64,000 bases of DNA from Alteromonas lipotrueae (GCF_019249215.1 NZ_JAESDI010000003.1:62001-126000); one strand, 5' to 3'. Shown: positions 35,594-44,376, counted from the stretch's first letter. The notes: generated by a model from the sequence alone, not told the origin. A program made the numbers and translations.

Positions 35594-38500
35594 ATGTTAG
35601 CGCGCTTTTTTATCGACCGCCCCGTTTTTGCGTGGGTAATCTCCATCATCATAATGCTTACAGGTATTGCTTCTATTATGTCACTACCTGTGGCTCAGTA
35701 CCCTAGTATAGCGCCACCGGTTATTAGTGTAAGTACCACTTATACAGGGGCTGATGCAGAAACCGTAGAAAATAGTGTTACCCAAATATTAGAGCAGCAA
35801 CTTACCGGCCTTGATGGCTTGTTATACTTTTCATCATCAAGTACTTCAGATGGTGGTGCTTCCGTTAATGTGATCTTCGAGCAAGGTACTGACTCTGATT
35901 ACGCGCAAGTACAAGTACAAAATAAGGTTGAGCAGGTAAATTCTCGCTTCCCAGAGGCAGTGCAATCTCAGGGTATAACCGTGACGAAATCGAACACTGA
36001 CTTTTTGTTAGTAACCGCGGTATATGACACCACAGATACAGTATCGGCGTTTGATATCTCAGACTATATCTCTTCAAATATGGAAGACGCTATCGCACGT
36101 ATAGAAGGGGTAGGTGACACTCGAGTGTTTGGTTCCGAATACGCCATGCGAATTTGGTTAGATCCTACCAAACTGGCTGCTTACGAGCTTATGCCATCTG
36201 ATATTACAAGTGCACTTGATGCGCAAAATGTGCAAGTACCCGCGGGTAACATTGGTGCTATTCCATCTGCGGGTAGCCAAGAGTTAAATGCCACGGTTAC
36301 GGCGCAATCAATGATGTCTACACCGGAGCAGTTTCGCAATATTATCGTGAAATATGATTCAACAGGCGCAAATGTATTATTAGGTGATGTAGCGAGAGTA
36401 GAAATTGGCAGCGAAAGTTACTCGGCTATTCCTCGTTTGAACGGTCATCCCGCTTCGGGTATTGCGGTGATGTTATCGCCAGGGGCTAACGCACTAGCTA
36501 CCGCTACGCGGGTGAAGGACAAAGTAGCAGAGCTTGCTGTGAATCTGCCGGACGGCTACGAAGTAACCTTTCCCCGAGATAGTACCGACTTTATCAAAAT
36601 ATCTATCACGGAAGTAGTGCATACCTTGGGTGAAGCGGTAGTGCTGGTGGTGATTGTGATGTGGCTGTTTTTACAAAATTGGCGTGCCACACTTATTCCA
36701 GCTATCGCGGTACCTGTAGTGCTATTGGGAACATTTGGGGTGCTCTCGGCATTTGGTTTTTCTATAAATACACTTACGATGTTTGGCATTGTGCTGTCTA
36801 TAGGATTACTGGTGGATGACGCCATCGTGGTGGTAGAAAACGTCGAACGGTTAATGGAAGAAGAAAACCTCTCGCCACGAGATGCCACCATCAAATCAAT
36901 GTCAGAAATAACTGGCGCGTTAATCGGTATAGCGGTTGTTTTGTCGGCAGTATTTTTACCTATGGCTTTCTTTGGTGGTTCCACAGGCGTTATTTACAAA
37001 CAGTTTTCGGTAGCCATCGTGTCGTCAATGATCTTGTCGGTAGTGGTAGCACTAACCCTTAGCCCTACGTTGTGCGCAAGCTTACTGAAGCATAAAAAAC
37101 CTGCGAATAAACAGGCTGCTACATCAGGTAAAGCGCCCCGTAAAAGCTTCTTTCAGTGGTTCAATGCAAAATTTGATGACCTTACCAACAAGTATGCAGG
37201 TCGCGTTTCCCGCATGGTTAATCAAAAAGTTCGCTGGATGGTGGTGTACGCGGTGATTATTGGTGTATTGAGTGTGCTGGTGGTAAGAATGCCAACAGGA
37301 TTCTTACCCCAAGAAGACCAAGGCAGCATTATGTTTCAGGTGAATTTACCCCCTGGAGCATCTATTAAGCGCACCCGTGCAGTAGGCGAGAAAGTCACTG
37401 ACTATTTAATGACAGAAGAAAAAGATACTGTCGTAAGAGCTTTCTCTATTTCAGGGTTTAACTTCAGTGGAAGTGGTCAAAATGCGGGAATGGGATTTGT
37501 ATCTTTATCTCCTTGGGACGATCGCACTGAAGATGATGAAAGTGCCGATGCGCTTATTGCCCGCATGAACAAAAATCTATCGACTATTCGCGATGCCAAT
37601 GTGTTTGCTATGTCGCAACCGGTTATTCAGGGGCTAGGGCAAAGCAACGGATTTACGTTCGAGCTACAAGCCACGACGGGAACCAGCCGTGCTGAGCTAA
37701 CTCGTTTAAAGAATGAATTGCTCGCTAAGGCCCGTCAAAGTGAGCTACTCAACAGTATTCGTGATGGCGCGTTAAGTGATACGCCTCAGTTAAAAATTGA
37801 TATTGATAACGGCAAAGCAAGTGCGTTGGGTGTATCGATGTCAGATGTTTCCGCTACCCTGACTTCAGCGTGGGCTGGCTCATACGTGAATGATTTCATT
37901 GACAATGGCCGAGTGAAAAAAGTGTACATAGAAGCGGATGCTGAATATCGCTCAAAACCTGAAGATTTAAATGAATGGTATGTTCGAGGCACCAACGCCG
38001 ATGGTGAAACGACCATGACCTCGTTTGAGGCGTTTAGCTCGTCGTCTTGGTCAAGCGCTCCGCAAAGTTTATCGAGGTTCAACGGTATAGCGTCGTACCA
38101 AATTCAAGGTGCAGCCGCTAGTGGCGTGAGTTCGGGTCAAGCTATGGCTGAAATGGAACGTTTAACTCAAGAAGTCGGGCAAGGTAAACTCACTTACGCG
38201 TGGAGCGGTTTGTCTTATCAAGAAAAACTATCTAGCGGACAATCGTCTGCCCTGTACGCTATTTCAATATTAGTTGTGTTCTTGGCACTTGCCGCCTTAT
38301 ATGAAAGTTGGGCGGTACCGTTTTCCGTGATTATGGTTATTCCATTAGGGGTTATAGGGGCGGCGTTGGCATCTAGCATGCGAGGGTTAGACAACGATAT
38401 TTATTTCCAAGTAGCGCTACTTACCACTATTGGTCTAGCGGCTAAAAATGCCATTTTAATTGTTGAATTTGCTGAAGCATCCTACCAAAAAGGCATGTCG

Positions 38501-38824
38501 TTAATTGAAGCTGCAGTGACTGCTGCAAAGTTAAGATTGCGCCCTATTATCATGACCTCTCTGGCCTTCATGTTAGGTATTTTACCCTTAGCAATATCTA
38601 CAGGGGCAGGGGCCAATAGCCGTGTTGCCATTGGTACCGGTATTATCGGTGGTACCTTCACTGCCACTGTACTGGGTATATTCCTTGTGCCTATGTTCTT
38701 TGTGTTGGTGCGAGGCCTGTTCCCTAAACGTCGAACAGTTTACTCAGATAATGCTAATGAGCATGCAGTTTCATCAGCTGCTCAAACCGATACGCCTAAG
38801 CCGTTGGAGAATGGCCATGATTAA
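35594..38824 (+). CDS. RND multidrug efflux pump, HAE1/AcrB type
   Basis: A 1076-residue inner-membrane proton antiporter. It begins MLARFFIDRPVFAWVISIII, as in AcrB, and has twelve membrane helices in two halves with large periplasmic loops. The proton relay acids are visible in GLLVDDAIVVVENVERLM (TM4), and the TM10 lysine in GLAAKNAILIVEFAE. PTGFLPQEDQG marks the second half. It would export drugs, detergents or bile-like compounds through the outer-membrane channel encoded next. The C-terminal tail overlaps the next gene by 8 bp. The substrate range is not readable. Confidence 0.94.
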   Translation: MLARFFIDRPVFAWVISIIIMLTGIASIMSLPVAQYPSIAPPVISVSTTYTGADAETVENSVTQILEQQLTGLDGLLYFSSSSTSDGGASVNVIFEQGTDSDYAQVQVQNKVEQVNSRFPEAVQSQGITVTKSNTDFLLVTAVYDTTDTVSAFDISDYISSNMEDAIARIEGVGDTRVFGSEYAMRIWLDPTKLAAYELMPSDITSALDAQNVQVPAGNIGAIPSAGSQELNATVTAQSMMSTPEQFRNIIVKYDSTGANVLLGDVARVEIGSESYSAIPRLNGHPASGIAVMLSPGANALATATRVKDKVAELAVNLPDGYEVTFPRDSTDFIKISITEVVHTLGEAVVLVVIVMWLFLQNWRATLIPAIAVPVVLLGTFGVLSAFGFSINTLTMFGIVLSIGLLVDDAIVVVENVERLMEEENLSPRDATIKSMSEITGALIGIAVVLSAVFLPMAFFGGSTGVIYKQFSVAIVSSMILSVVVALTLSPTLCASLLKHKKPANKQAATSGKAPRKSFFQWFNAKFDDLTNKYAGRVSRMVNQKVRWMVVYAVIIGVLSVLVVRMPTGFLPQEDQGSIMFQVNLPPGASIKRTRAVGEKVTDYLMTEEKDTVVRAFSISGFNFSGSGQNAGMGFVSLSPWDDRTEDDESADALIARMNKNLSTIRDANVFAMSQPVIQGLGQSNGFTFELQATTGTSRAELTRLKNELLAKARQSELLNSIRDGALSDTPQLKIDIDNGKASALGVSMSDVSATLTSAWAGSYVNDFIDNGRVKKVYIEADAEYRSKPEDLNEWYVRGTNADGETTMTSFEAFSSSSWSSAPQSLSRFNGIASYQIQGAAASGVSSGQAMAEMERLTQEVGQGKLTYAWSGLSYQEKLSSGQSSALYAISILVVFLALAALYESWAVPFSVIMVIPLGVIGAALASSMRGLDNDIYFQVALLTTIGLAAKNAILIVEFAEASYQKGMSLIEAAVTAAKLRLRPIIMTSLAFMLGILPLAISTGAGANSRVAIGTGIIGGTFTATVLGIFLVPMFFVLVRGLFPKRRTVYSDNANEHAVSSAAQTDTPKPLENGHD

Positions 38825-40262
38825 GTTTTCTAAATTGCACAAAGGTAGACTCTTGCCTATCGCAGCGGCGTTAGTTTTAGCTGGATGCAGCTCAATGGCG
38901 CCAGACTATTCACGCTCTGACGCTACGGTAACCAATGAATGGCAGCTCGAAAAGGTTGAGCTAACACAAGGTTTATCATCGCAACAAGCGTTAGATATTC
39001 CGTGGAAAGACTTTATTAAAGACGAACGGCTAGAGAAGATCATCGATTTGGCGTTAAGCAGTAATCGAAGCCTTCGGGAAACGCTAGCCGATGTCGAGTC
39101 GGCGCGAGCGACTTACCGCATTCAAAAGTCAGATTTGTTCCCTGATGTTGATGTGAGCTTAAGTGGCGATCGCACCAAGTACTCAACGGGCGAAATTGAT
39201 ACTACATACGAAGCAGAGGTGGGATTCAGTAGCTACGAGCTAGACTTATTTGGTAAAAATCGTAGTTTATCTGAAGCTGAAATGGAAACTTATTTAGCCA
39301 GTAGTGAAACCGCGAAAGCGGCAAAAATTTCACTTATTGGTGAAGTTGCCAACGCTTGGCTAACCTTGGCGGCAGATAGTAACTTGCTGACGTTAGCCGA
39401 AGAAACGGCCAGTAACGCTAAACAAGCCATGGATATTACGAATAAACGTTTATCTTATGGCATTGATTCGCGAATAGATGTAGCCAGCGCTGAAACTATT
39501 TACCATGCCGCCCGCTCTGATATAGCCAGTTATAAAACTCAAGTGGAGCAAGATAAAAATGCGCTTCGTTTATTAGTAGGTGAGAAATTCGATGACAATC
39601 TGCTTGCTTATACCTTGCCTACTGACACCTATGGAGGGAGTGACAGCTTGGTAACTGATGTACCGGTAGGTGTCTCATCAGATGTATTGTTAGTGCGACC
39701 TGATGTGTTGACTGCCGAGCATGCGCTTAAATCTGCCAATGCGAATATAGGTGCGGCGCGCGCTGCGTTCTTCCCCAGCATATCGCTTACTGCGACGGGC
39801 GGGTTGGCCAGTTCAGTGCTATCGGATATTTTTAGCGGCGGTGCCAGTTCAATTTGGAGCATAGCGCCCAGCATTAGCTTGCCCATATTTGATGGGGGAG
39901 AAAACAAGGCAAACTTGGCCTACAGTGAAGCACAGCAGCAGAAGTACTTAGCCGCCTATGAATATGCCATTCAAAGTGCGTTTACCGAAGTTGCTGATGC
40001 ATTGGCAAGGCGAGCCACAATTCAAGATCAGCTTGAGGCTGAAGGTGCCTTGGTTAAAGCATCTGCCCGAAGTTACGAACTCTCTTTCGCTCGTTATGAA
40101 AATGGCATTGATAGCTTCCAAACTGCATTAGAATCGCAGCGTACTATGTATAGCGCTAAACAGTCTCTTATTGCTACGCGACAAGCAGACTTAGTTAACC
40201 GCATCACTCTATATAAAGTGTTAGGCGGCGGTTTAGCACCTACCGAGGGCGAAGTAGAATAA
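38817..40262 (+). CDS. RND outer-membrane channel lipoprotein (OprM/NodT type)
   Basis: From the ATG at 38817 it is 481 residues. A longer frame starts at 38622 inside the pump gene but lacks a signal peptide at its start. The signal peptide is followed by the lipobox LAGC (Cys22) and SSMAPDY, as in OprM. Two repeated outer-membrane-efflux domains follow: LSSNRSLRETLADVESARAT and ASAETIYHAARSDIASYKTQ, then SANANIGAARAAFFPSISLT and ISLPIFDGGENKANL. It completes the tripartite pump with the two genes before it. The repeat hairpin after its stop likely terminates the operon. Confidence 0.9.
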   Translation: MIKFSKLHKGRLLPIAAALVLAGCSSMAPDYSRSDATVTNEWQLEKVELTQGLSSQQALDIPWKDFIKDERLEKIIDLALSSNRSLRETLADVESARATYRIQKSDLFPDVDVSLSGDRTKYSTGEIDTTYEAEVGFSSYELDLFGKNRSLSEAEMETYLASSETAKAAKISLIGEVANAWLTLAADSNLLTLAEETASNAKQAMDITNKRLSYGIDSRIDVASAETIYHAARSDIASYKTQVEQDKNALRLLVGEKFDDNLLAYTLPTDTYGGSDSLVTDVPVGVSSDVLLVRPDVLTAEHALKSANANIGAARAAFFPSISLTATGGLASSVLSDIFSGGASSIWSIAPSISLPIFDGGENKANLAYSEAQQQKYLAAYEYAIQSAFTEVADALARRATIQDQLEAEGALVKASARSYELSFARYENGIDSFQTALESQRTMYSAKQSLIATRQADLVNRITLYKVLGGGLAPTEGEVE

Positions 40263-40265
40263 AAA

Positions 40266-40306
40266 ATAGGGTCAGAGTAAATTTAAATTAACTCTGACCC
40301 CTTTTT
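40266..40306. repeat. Palindromic repeat copy 1, also the RND operon terminator
   Basis: GGGTCAGAGT (40269-40278) and ACTCTGACCC (40291-40300) are a perfect 10-bp stem around an AT-rich, itself nearly palindromic loop. CCTTTTTT follows. It starts just after the stop of the efflux gene. It is related to copies at 42344 and 43605. Confidence 0.85.
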
Positions 40307-40327
40307 TCCACTTTTTACCTCAGCTTC

Positions 40328-40741
40328 TTAGCTGGTATACGACACCACTTCAGCTTCAATACCCTCTCCAAGCATGAAATAAAAACGCCTTCCAGGCTCG
40401 TAGTTACCGTGGTTGTATGTATCAAAACCTAAGGCGAATACTTTTTTCTCGATAGTGTCTAAATGCTTTACCACGATACCTAAATGATTAACGTGGGCTA
40501 GGGTGGTGTGATCGAATGAGGCTTTGCTTTCACTAGTTGGGTTGCTAAGCGTTGTATTCACTTCTTTCGGGGCGTACAGCGCAAGATAAGCAGAATCTGA
40601 CCCAACGTGTACGGTGTAGCCATCATCTTTGGCAGGGCCGCTCCAACGAATATGCCAGTCAAATAGTTCACATAATGTGTTAGCGATGGCATCTGGATCC
40701 TTGACCGTAATGTTAGCGTGTTCAAGTATAGCTGGTTGCAT
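40328..40741 (-). CDS. VOC superfamily (glyoxalase/bleomycin resistance fold) protein
   Basis: A 137-residue VOC-fold protein with the usual two beta-alpha-beta-beta-beta halves: ILEHANITVKDPDAIANTLC and HVNHLGIVVKHLDTIEKKVF. Candidate metal residues are His8, His84 (HVNHLG region) and the Glu of GIEAEVVSY. The substrate is unknown. It shares its promoter region with soxR, and a sox-box-like site lies 58 to 75 bp upstream, so redox-stress control is likely. It reads toward the efflux operon and ends near repeat copy 1. Confidence 0.8.
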   Translation of the reverse strand: MQPAILEHANITVKDPDAIANTLCELFDWHIRWSGPAKDDGYTVHVGSDSAYLALYAPKEVNTTLSNPTSESKASFDHTTLAHVNHLGIVVKHLDTIEKKVFALGFDTYNHGNYEPGRRFYFMLGEGIEAEVVSYTS

Positions 40742-40798
40742 AGTGTTTCCTTATTGATTAAATGGGGTTATGGATTAATCGTTAGAAACAGCTTAATA

Positions 40799-40816
40799 TC
40801 TCAAGCTAACTTTAGA
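40799..40816. promoter_or_regulatory. Sox box (SoxR operator)
   Basis: TCTCAAGCTAACTTTAGA matches 14 of 18 positions of the SoxR operator CCTCAAGTTAACTTGAGG and keeps the CTCAAG and AACTT core. On the minus strand, ACTTGA and TATTAA flank it with an 18-base spacer, the stretched spacing that SoxR needs. It lies between the VOC gene and soxR, so SoxR probably controls both. Confidence 0.75.
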
Positions 40817-40843
40817 TCAAGTATTAAGTTTAACTTTTTTAAA

Positions 40844-41296
40844 ATGGCCCCTGAACCCCTTGTTAGCATTGGCTTTGTCGCAAAGCGAACTGGCAATGCT
40901 GTATCGCTTATACGTTACTACGCGAACGAATCTCTCATACCCTCTGTGCGAACATCTGGAGGAAACAGGATGTTTCCTCGTTCGGTTATACGTAGGGTGT
41001 CGTTTATATTAATCGCTCAGAAATTGGGTTATGCATTAGAAGATATTCGGCAACTTCTTAATACGCTGCCCGATAAACGCACGCCGAATAAAGAAGACTG
41101 GGCTAAGCTTAGTGAAATATTTAATGCACACATAGCAAGGCGTATATCTGAGCTAACAGCGTTACAATCCTCATTAGAGGGATGCATCGGCTGTGGCTGT
41201 TTGTCTTTAGACAAATGCAACCTGTACAATAAAAACGATAACATTGCCGAGAATGGAGCGGGAGCCCGATTCCTTTTAGGTGACAGCCCGAAGTAA
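40844..41296 (+). CDS. soxR: Redox-sensing transcriptional activator SoxR
   Basis: The ATG at 40844 gives 150 residues. The longer frame from 40718 would overlap the operator and VOC gene and adds no domain. The MerR-type winged helix is VSIGFVAKRTGNAVSLIRYY (7-26), then a dimer helix. The iron-sulfur motif CIGCGCLSLDKC places Cys at 114, 117, 119 and 125, the exact SoxR [2Fe-2S] pattern, followed by GAGARFLLGD. It senses redox-cycling compounds. Known non-enteric SoxR proteins control small sets of efflux or oxidoreductase genes, and a VOC gene and an RND operon are adjacent here. Confidence 0.93.
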   Translation: MAPEPLVSIGFVAKRTGNAVSLIRYYANESLIPSVRTSGGNRMFPRSVIRRVSFILIAQKLGYALEDIRQLLNTLPDKRTPNKEDWAKLSEIFNAHIARRISELTALQSSLEGCIGCGCLSLDKCNLYNKNDNIAENGAGARFLLGDSPK

Positions 41297-41323
41297 ATAG
41301 ACGCTGAATATAGGAACTCACCT

Positions 41324-42331
41324 TTGGCAATAACAAAACCAGCTAATTCAAACGCTAGTACTAGTATGCACACCCGTAATTTACATAGAAATGGCTACCC
41401 GATGGCCGCGCTGTGCCAAGCACATCCTGAATTATCGGGCTATGTGATTAATGCTAAGAGTGGCAAGAAAAGTATCGACTTTGCCAATCAAGACGCCGTT
41501 AAAGCGCTAAATGCAGCATTGCTTATTCACTACTATGGACTTAAAACGTGGGACATACCTAATGGGTATTTATGCCCGCCTGTACCTGGTCGAGCTGACT
41601 ATATTCACGGCATTGCCGATGTATTGGCGCGAGCCAATGGTGGCGTTATCCCTAAAGGCGGTGAGGTAAAAGGGCTGGATGTAGGGATTGGGGCTAATGC
41701 CATTTATCCTATCATTGGCAGTCAAAGCTATGGTTGGCAGTTTGTGGGAAGCGACATCGATGCGGTATCAGTGAAATCGGCGAAATCAATTGCTAACAAA
41801 AATCCAAAGCTTTCCCCTTTATTGTCGGTACGAAAGCAGCCGAATAAAGCGAAAATCTTTGAGGGCATTATTCAGCCTAACGAGCACTTCACTTTCACCA
41901 TGTGTAACCCTCCGTTTCACAAATCTGCCGAAGCTGCGGCGCTGGGAAGCGAGCGAAAAGCCATCGGTCTTAAAGGAAATAAGCAAAAACGAAGTGGCAA
42001 AAAGCCTCGTGTTGATATTCAAGCTAATACAAACGCACATACCTCTGCTAAAGCGAAACCCGATATCAGTAGCGTAAAGCTAAACTTTGCAGGAACCGGT
42101 AATGAATTGTGGTGCGAAGGGGGCGAACTTGCCTTCATTCAGCGCATGATCATTGAAAGTGTGGCGTTTAAAACACAGGTAGATTGGTTCACTTGTTTAG
42201 TGTCTAAAAGCGACCACCTAAAACCCATTGAAACCAGCATCAATTACTATGGTGCAAAGAAATTTCTCAAAGTAGACATGGGGCAGGGGCAAAAGCAAAG
42301 CCGATTTGTGGCGTGGACGTTTACTGAATAA
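41324..42331 (+). CDS. rlmF: 23S rRNA (adenine-1618-N6)-methyltransferase
   Basis: A 335-residue S-adenosylmethionine-dependent enzyme that methylates A1618 of 23S rRNA. Motifs are HTRNLHRNGYPMAALCQAHP, IDFANQDAVKALNAALL, WDIPNGYLCPPVPGRADYIH, LDVGIGANAIYP (cofactor loop), MCNPPFHKS (the NPPF catalytic motif) and the end GQGQKQSRFVAWTF. The TTG start at 41324 is supported by AGGA 8 bases upstream. The next ATG (41369) would remove residues normally present before HTRN. An insert of about 30 residues rich in Lys (after SERKAIGLKG) is longer than in E. coli. Confidence 0.92.
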   Translation: MAITKPANSNASTSMHTRNLHRNGYPMAALCQAHPELSGYVINAKSGKKSIDFANQDAVKALNAALLIHYYGLKTWDIPNGYLCPPVPGRADYIHGIADVLARANGGVIPKGGEVKGLDVGIGANAIYPIIGSQSYGWQFVGSDIDAVSVKSAKSIANKNPKLSPLLSVRKQPNKAKIFEGIIQPNEHFTFTMCNPPFHKSAEAAALGSERKAIGLKGNKQKRSGKKPRVDIQANTNAHTSAKAKPDISSVKLNFAGTGNELWCEGGELAFIQRMIIESVAFKTQVDWFTCLVSKSDHLKPIETSINYYGAKKFLKVDMGQGQKQSRFVAWTFTE

Positions 42332-42343
42332 ATGTTAAATAAT

Positions 42344-42390
42344 GGGTCAGAGTACTTTAATCAATGAATAATCATTAAAGTACTCTGAAT
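42344..42390. repeat. Palindromic repeat copy 2
   Basis: TCAGAGTACTTTAAT (42347-42361) and ATTAAAGTACTCTGA (42374-42388) are a perfect 15-bp stem with a 12-base loop. It follows the rlmF stop and shares GGGTCAGAGT with copy 1. Confidence 0.85.
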
Positions 42391-42425
42391 CCTTTTAAGT
42401 TTTCAAAAGTTTGATTAAGGATGTC

Positions 42426-43589
42426 ATGAAAGTATTAAGGAAATTACTACTCAGCTTTGCGGTAATGGTTTGCGGGGCGCAATTATCAGTAGCACAACAA
42501 CTTGTTATAGAAGAGCAAGTGCTGAACTCAAACGTTCTCGATGAAGAACAAAAGTTTACCGTATACCTTCCTGAGAACTATGATAGTGACGCGGATCATA
42601 GGTACCCTGTTTTATACGCTCTGGACGGAAAGTATTATAAAAATATGGTGAGTGCCGTTATTGCTCAATTTTATGCTGATGGGCTAATACCTGACACAAT
42701 TGTTGTCACAATCGACAATGAGGATCGCATTAGAGATTACACTCCAAGCCCTCACTCTACCGTTGACGTTGAAAGCGGTAAAGCTGATAAATTTCTAGAT
42801 TATATAGAAAAAGAACTTATTCCCTTTGTCGACTCAAACTATAAAACTTCCGATTTTAAAATACTTCAGGGGCACTCATTAGGCGGGTTATTCTCTTTAT
42901 ATGCCCTTCAAGCTAGGCCAGAACTATTTACTGCTCATTATGCTTTTAGTCCGTCTCTCCATTGGGGAGATAACGCGACAGTTAAAAAAATAAAGGAGTA
43001 TATTTCGTCACGCAAAACCTTAAACCAGTTCATTTATATGAATTTAGGTGATGAAGTTATTGTAAGTGGATACACAACACGAAATACAATGAGGGATTCT
43101 TTTTTAGAGTTAAGCGCCTTTTTTGAGGAAAAATCCATTCCAGGGCTAAGAGTGAAAAGTGAGGTTTTTCCTACATTGCCTCATGTAGCAACCAACATAA
43201 CTGGGCTAGTGAACGCAACGAATGCGCTATATCGAAACTGGGTATTGTCCTTCCCTGTAATGGAAAAAGGCCCCGAGGAAATATCGGCACACTATAAAAA
43301 GTTATCTTCCGACCTATATTATAAGGTAAAGCCCCGTATAGGTTCCCTGAACTTCGCTGCTGACTACATTACGAACGGAGTGAAGCAGCCTGAAAAAGGC
43401 ATGGCAATACTTCACTACAATGCCTCGCTTTATCCTGATTCAGCACAGGTAAAGTTTAGCCTTGCTAAAGCTTATAAAAGCCGTGGAGATAAAGTTCGTG
43501 CTAGAAAGTTTAGTGAAGAAGCATTAGTGTTGATTAAAGACGATGTAGCGCTAAAAGCTTCTATTACCGAATTTTTAGGAACATTATAA
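42426..43589 (+). CDS. Exported esterase-like alpha/beta hydrolase
   Basis: The ATG at 42426 has AAGGA just before it and gives 387 residues. The frame could begin at a TTG 15 bases earlier. The signal peptide is hydrophobic (LLLSFAVMVCGAQLSVAQQ). The fold is the esterase-D/enterochelin-esterase type: KFTVYLPENYD, HRYPVLYALDGKYY, and the nucleophile in LQGHSLGGLFSLYAL with FSPSLHWGD after it. A C-terminal stretch (HYNASLYPDSAQVKFSLAKA) looks like tetratricopeptide repeats. Substrates may be esters of siderophores or cell-surface compounds, not proven. It lies between repeat copies 2 and 3. Confidence 0.82.
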   Translation: MKVLRKLLLSFAVMVCGAQLSVAQQLVIEEQVLNSNVLDEEQKFTVYLPENYDSDADHRYPVLYALDGKYYKNMVSAVIAQFYADGLIPDTIVVTIDNEDRIRDYTPSPHSTVDVESGKADKFLDYIEKELIPFVDSNYKTSDFKILQGHSLGGLFSLYALQARPELFTAHYAFSPSLHWGDNATVKKIKEYISSRKTLNQFIYMNLGDEVIVSGYTTRNTMRDSFLELSAFFEEKSIPGLRVKSEVFPTLPHVATNITGLVNATNALYRNWVLSFPVMEKGPEEISAHYKKLSSDLYYKVKPRIGSLNFAADYITNGVKQPEKGMAILHYNASLYPDSAQVKFSLAKAYKSRGDKVRARKFSEEALVLIKDDVALKASITEFLGTL

Positions 43590-43604
43590 GCTGTTCAAAA
43601 TATG

Positions 43605-43686
43605 ATGGGGCAGAGCACTTTAATCACTATTAAAGTCTTATGCGCCCTTTTTCAGGCTTCTTTTCATTAAAGTACTTTGACCCCAT
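43605..43686. repeat. Palindromic repeat copy 3 (degenerate, wide loop)
   Basis: The left arm ATGGGGCAGAGCACTTTAAT and right arm ATTAAAGTACTTTGACCCCAT form an imperfect stem of about 20 bp around a 40-base interior with its own ATTAAAG. It ends 12 bases before the Shine-Dalgarno of the next gene. Confidence 0.75.
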
Positions 43687-43709
43687 TTCGTTTATTTAGG
43701 AGTGTCCAA

Positions 43710-44147
43710 TTGTTTCTCAGACTGGTTCGAAACCTCGTACTTCTTGGCTTAACATTACTCTTTTGTTCTGTTTCTACTGCTGATACTAAAATAGAGAGAA
43801 AAATGTATAACCCGTGGGAGGCAGAAATTGGTTACTCCCAAGTTGTTATTGCAGGTAACAACGTTTATTTATCGGGTATCGCAAGTGATAAAGCTACGAT
43901 GGAAGCGCAAGTAAGGGAAATCTATACCCTTATACAAAATACCCTCAAAGATAATAACCTAGGCATGGAAAGTATCGTAAAGCAGGTAATTTATACCACT
44001 GATATTGAGGCGTTCAAAAAGCTGGGCAAGGTGCGAAAAGAAAAGTTTAAAGAGGGCCAGTATCCAAGCTCTACGCTAGTAGAAGTACAACGGCTCTATA
44101 GCCCAAACCACATGGTTGAGATAGAGGTGGTTGCGTTTAAAGAATAG
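43710..44147 (+). CDS. Exported RidA/YjgF-family protein
   Basis: The TTG at 43710 has AGGAG at ideal spacing and gives 145 residues. A TTG at 43677 in the same frame lies inside the repeat and lacks a site. The N-terminus is a signal peptide (VRNLVLLGLTLLFCSVSTAD). The mature part is RidA-like: IGYSQVVIAGNNVYLSGIAS, VREIYTLIQNTLKDNNLGME, VIYTTDIEAFKKLGKVRKE, and PSSTLVEVQRLYSPNHMVEI. The usual RidA catalytic Arg/Glu pattern is only partly recognisable (VEIEVVAFKE at the end). Cytoplasmic RidA hydrolyses reactive enamines. A secreted form must do something else or act on periplasmic substrates. Confidence 0.78.
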   Translation: MFLRLVRNLVLLGLTLLFCSVSTADTKIERKMYNPWEAEIGYSQVVIAGNNVYLSGIASDKATMEAQVREIYTLIQNTLKDNNLGMESIVKQVIYTTDIEAFKKLGKVRKEKFKEGQYPSSTLVEVQRLYSPNHMVEIEVVAFKE

Positions 44148-44220
44148 ATATATCAATGGGTTAATTAAGCCGTCGTTCGTTTTACTAGATGGAATATCAG
44201 AATAAATTCAAAGGGCCTTG

Positions 44221-44376
44221 ATGATGTTGTGTAAAAACATCAATGTTTTACAAATAGGTGGTAGTGCTGGTTTAGCAGTAGGGTTAGCATTATTTGCTTT
44301 ATCTGAGTGGGTTAGTGAGCTTTATCGTTTGCCCCTTAACATTATTTTATTTTTAGAAACGGAAGGTGGCATATGA
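44221..44376 (+). CDS. Small membrane protein, 51 aa, coupled to SDR gene
   Basis: The ATG at 44221 opens a 51-residue frame with AAGGG 6 bases upstream, and it ends in ATGA overlapping the SDR start by 4 bases. It has one hydrophobic helix (IGGSAGLAVGLALFALSEWV, about 12-31) and a hydrophobic C-terminal segment (LPLNIILFL). It is probably a single- or double-pass inner-membrane peptide. There is no recognisable family. Because it is short, the call rests on ribosome binding site, stop-start overlap and hydrophobicity. Confidence 0.45.
   Translation: MMLCKNINVLQIGGSAGLAVGLALFALSEWVSELYRLPLNIILFLETEGGI

Noticed and set aside
38622..38816. Upstream extension of the outer-membrane channel gene
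   Set aside because: It lies fully inside the pump gene and would bury the lipoprotein signal peptide; the ATG at 38817 gives a proper lipobox.
40718..40843. Upstream extension of SoxR
   Set aside because: It covers the sox box and the start of the VOC gene and adds no domain.
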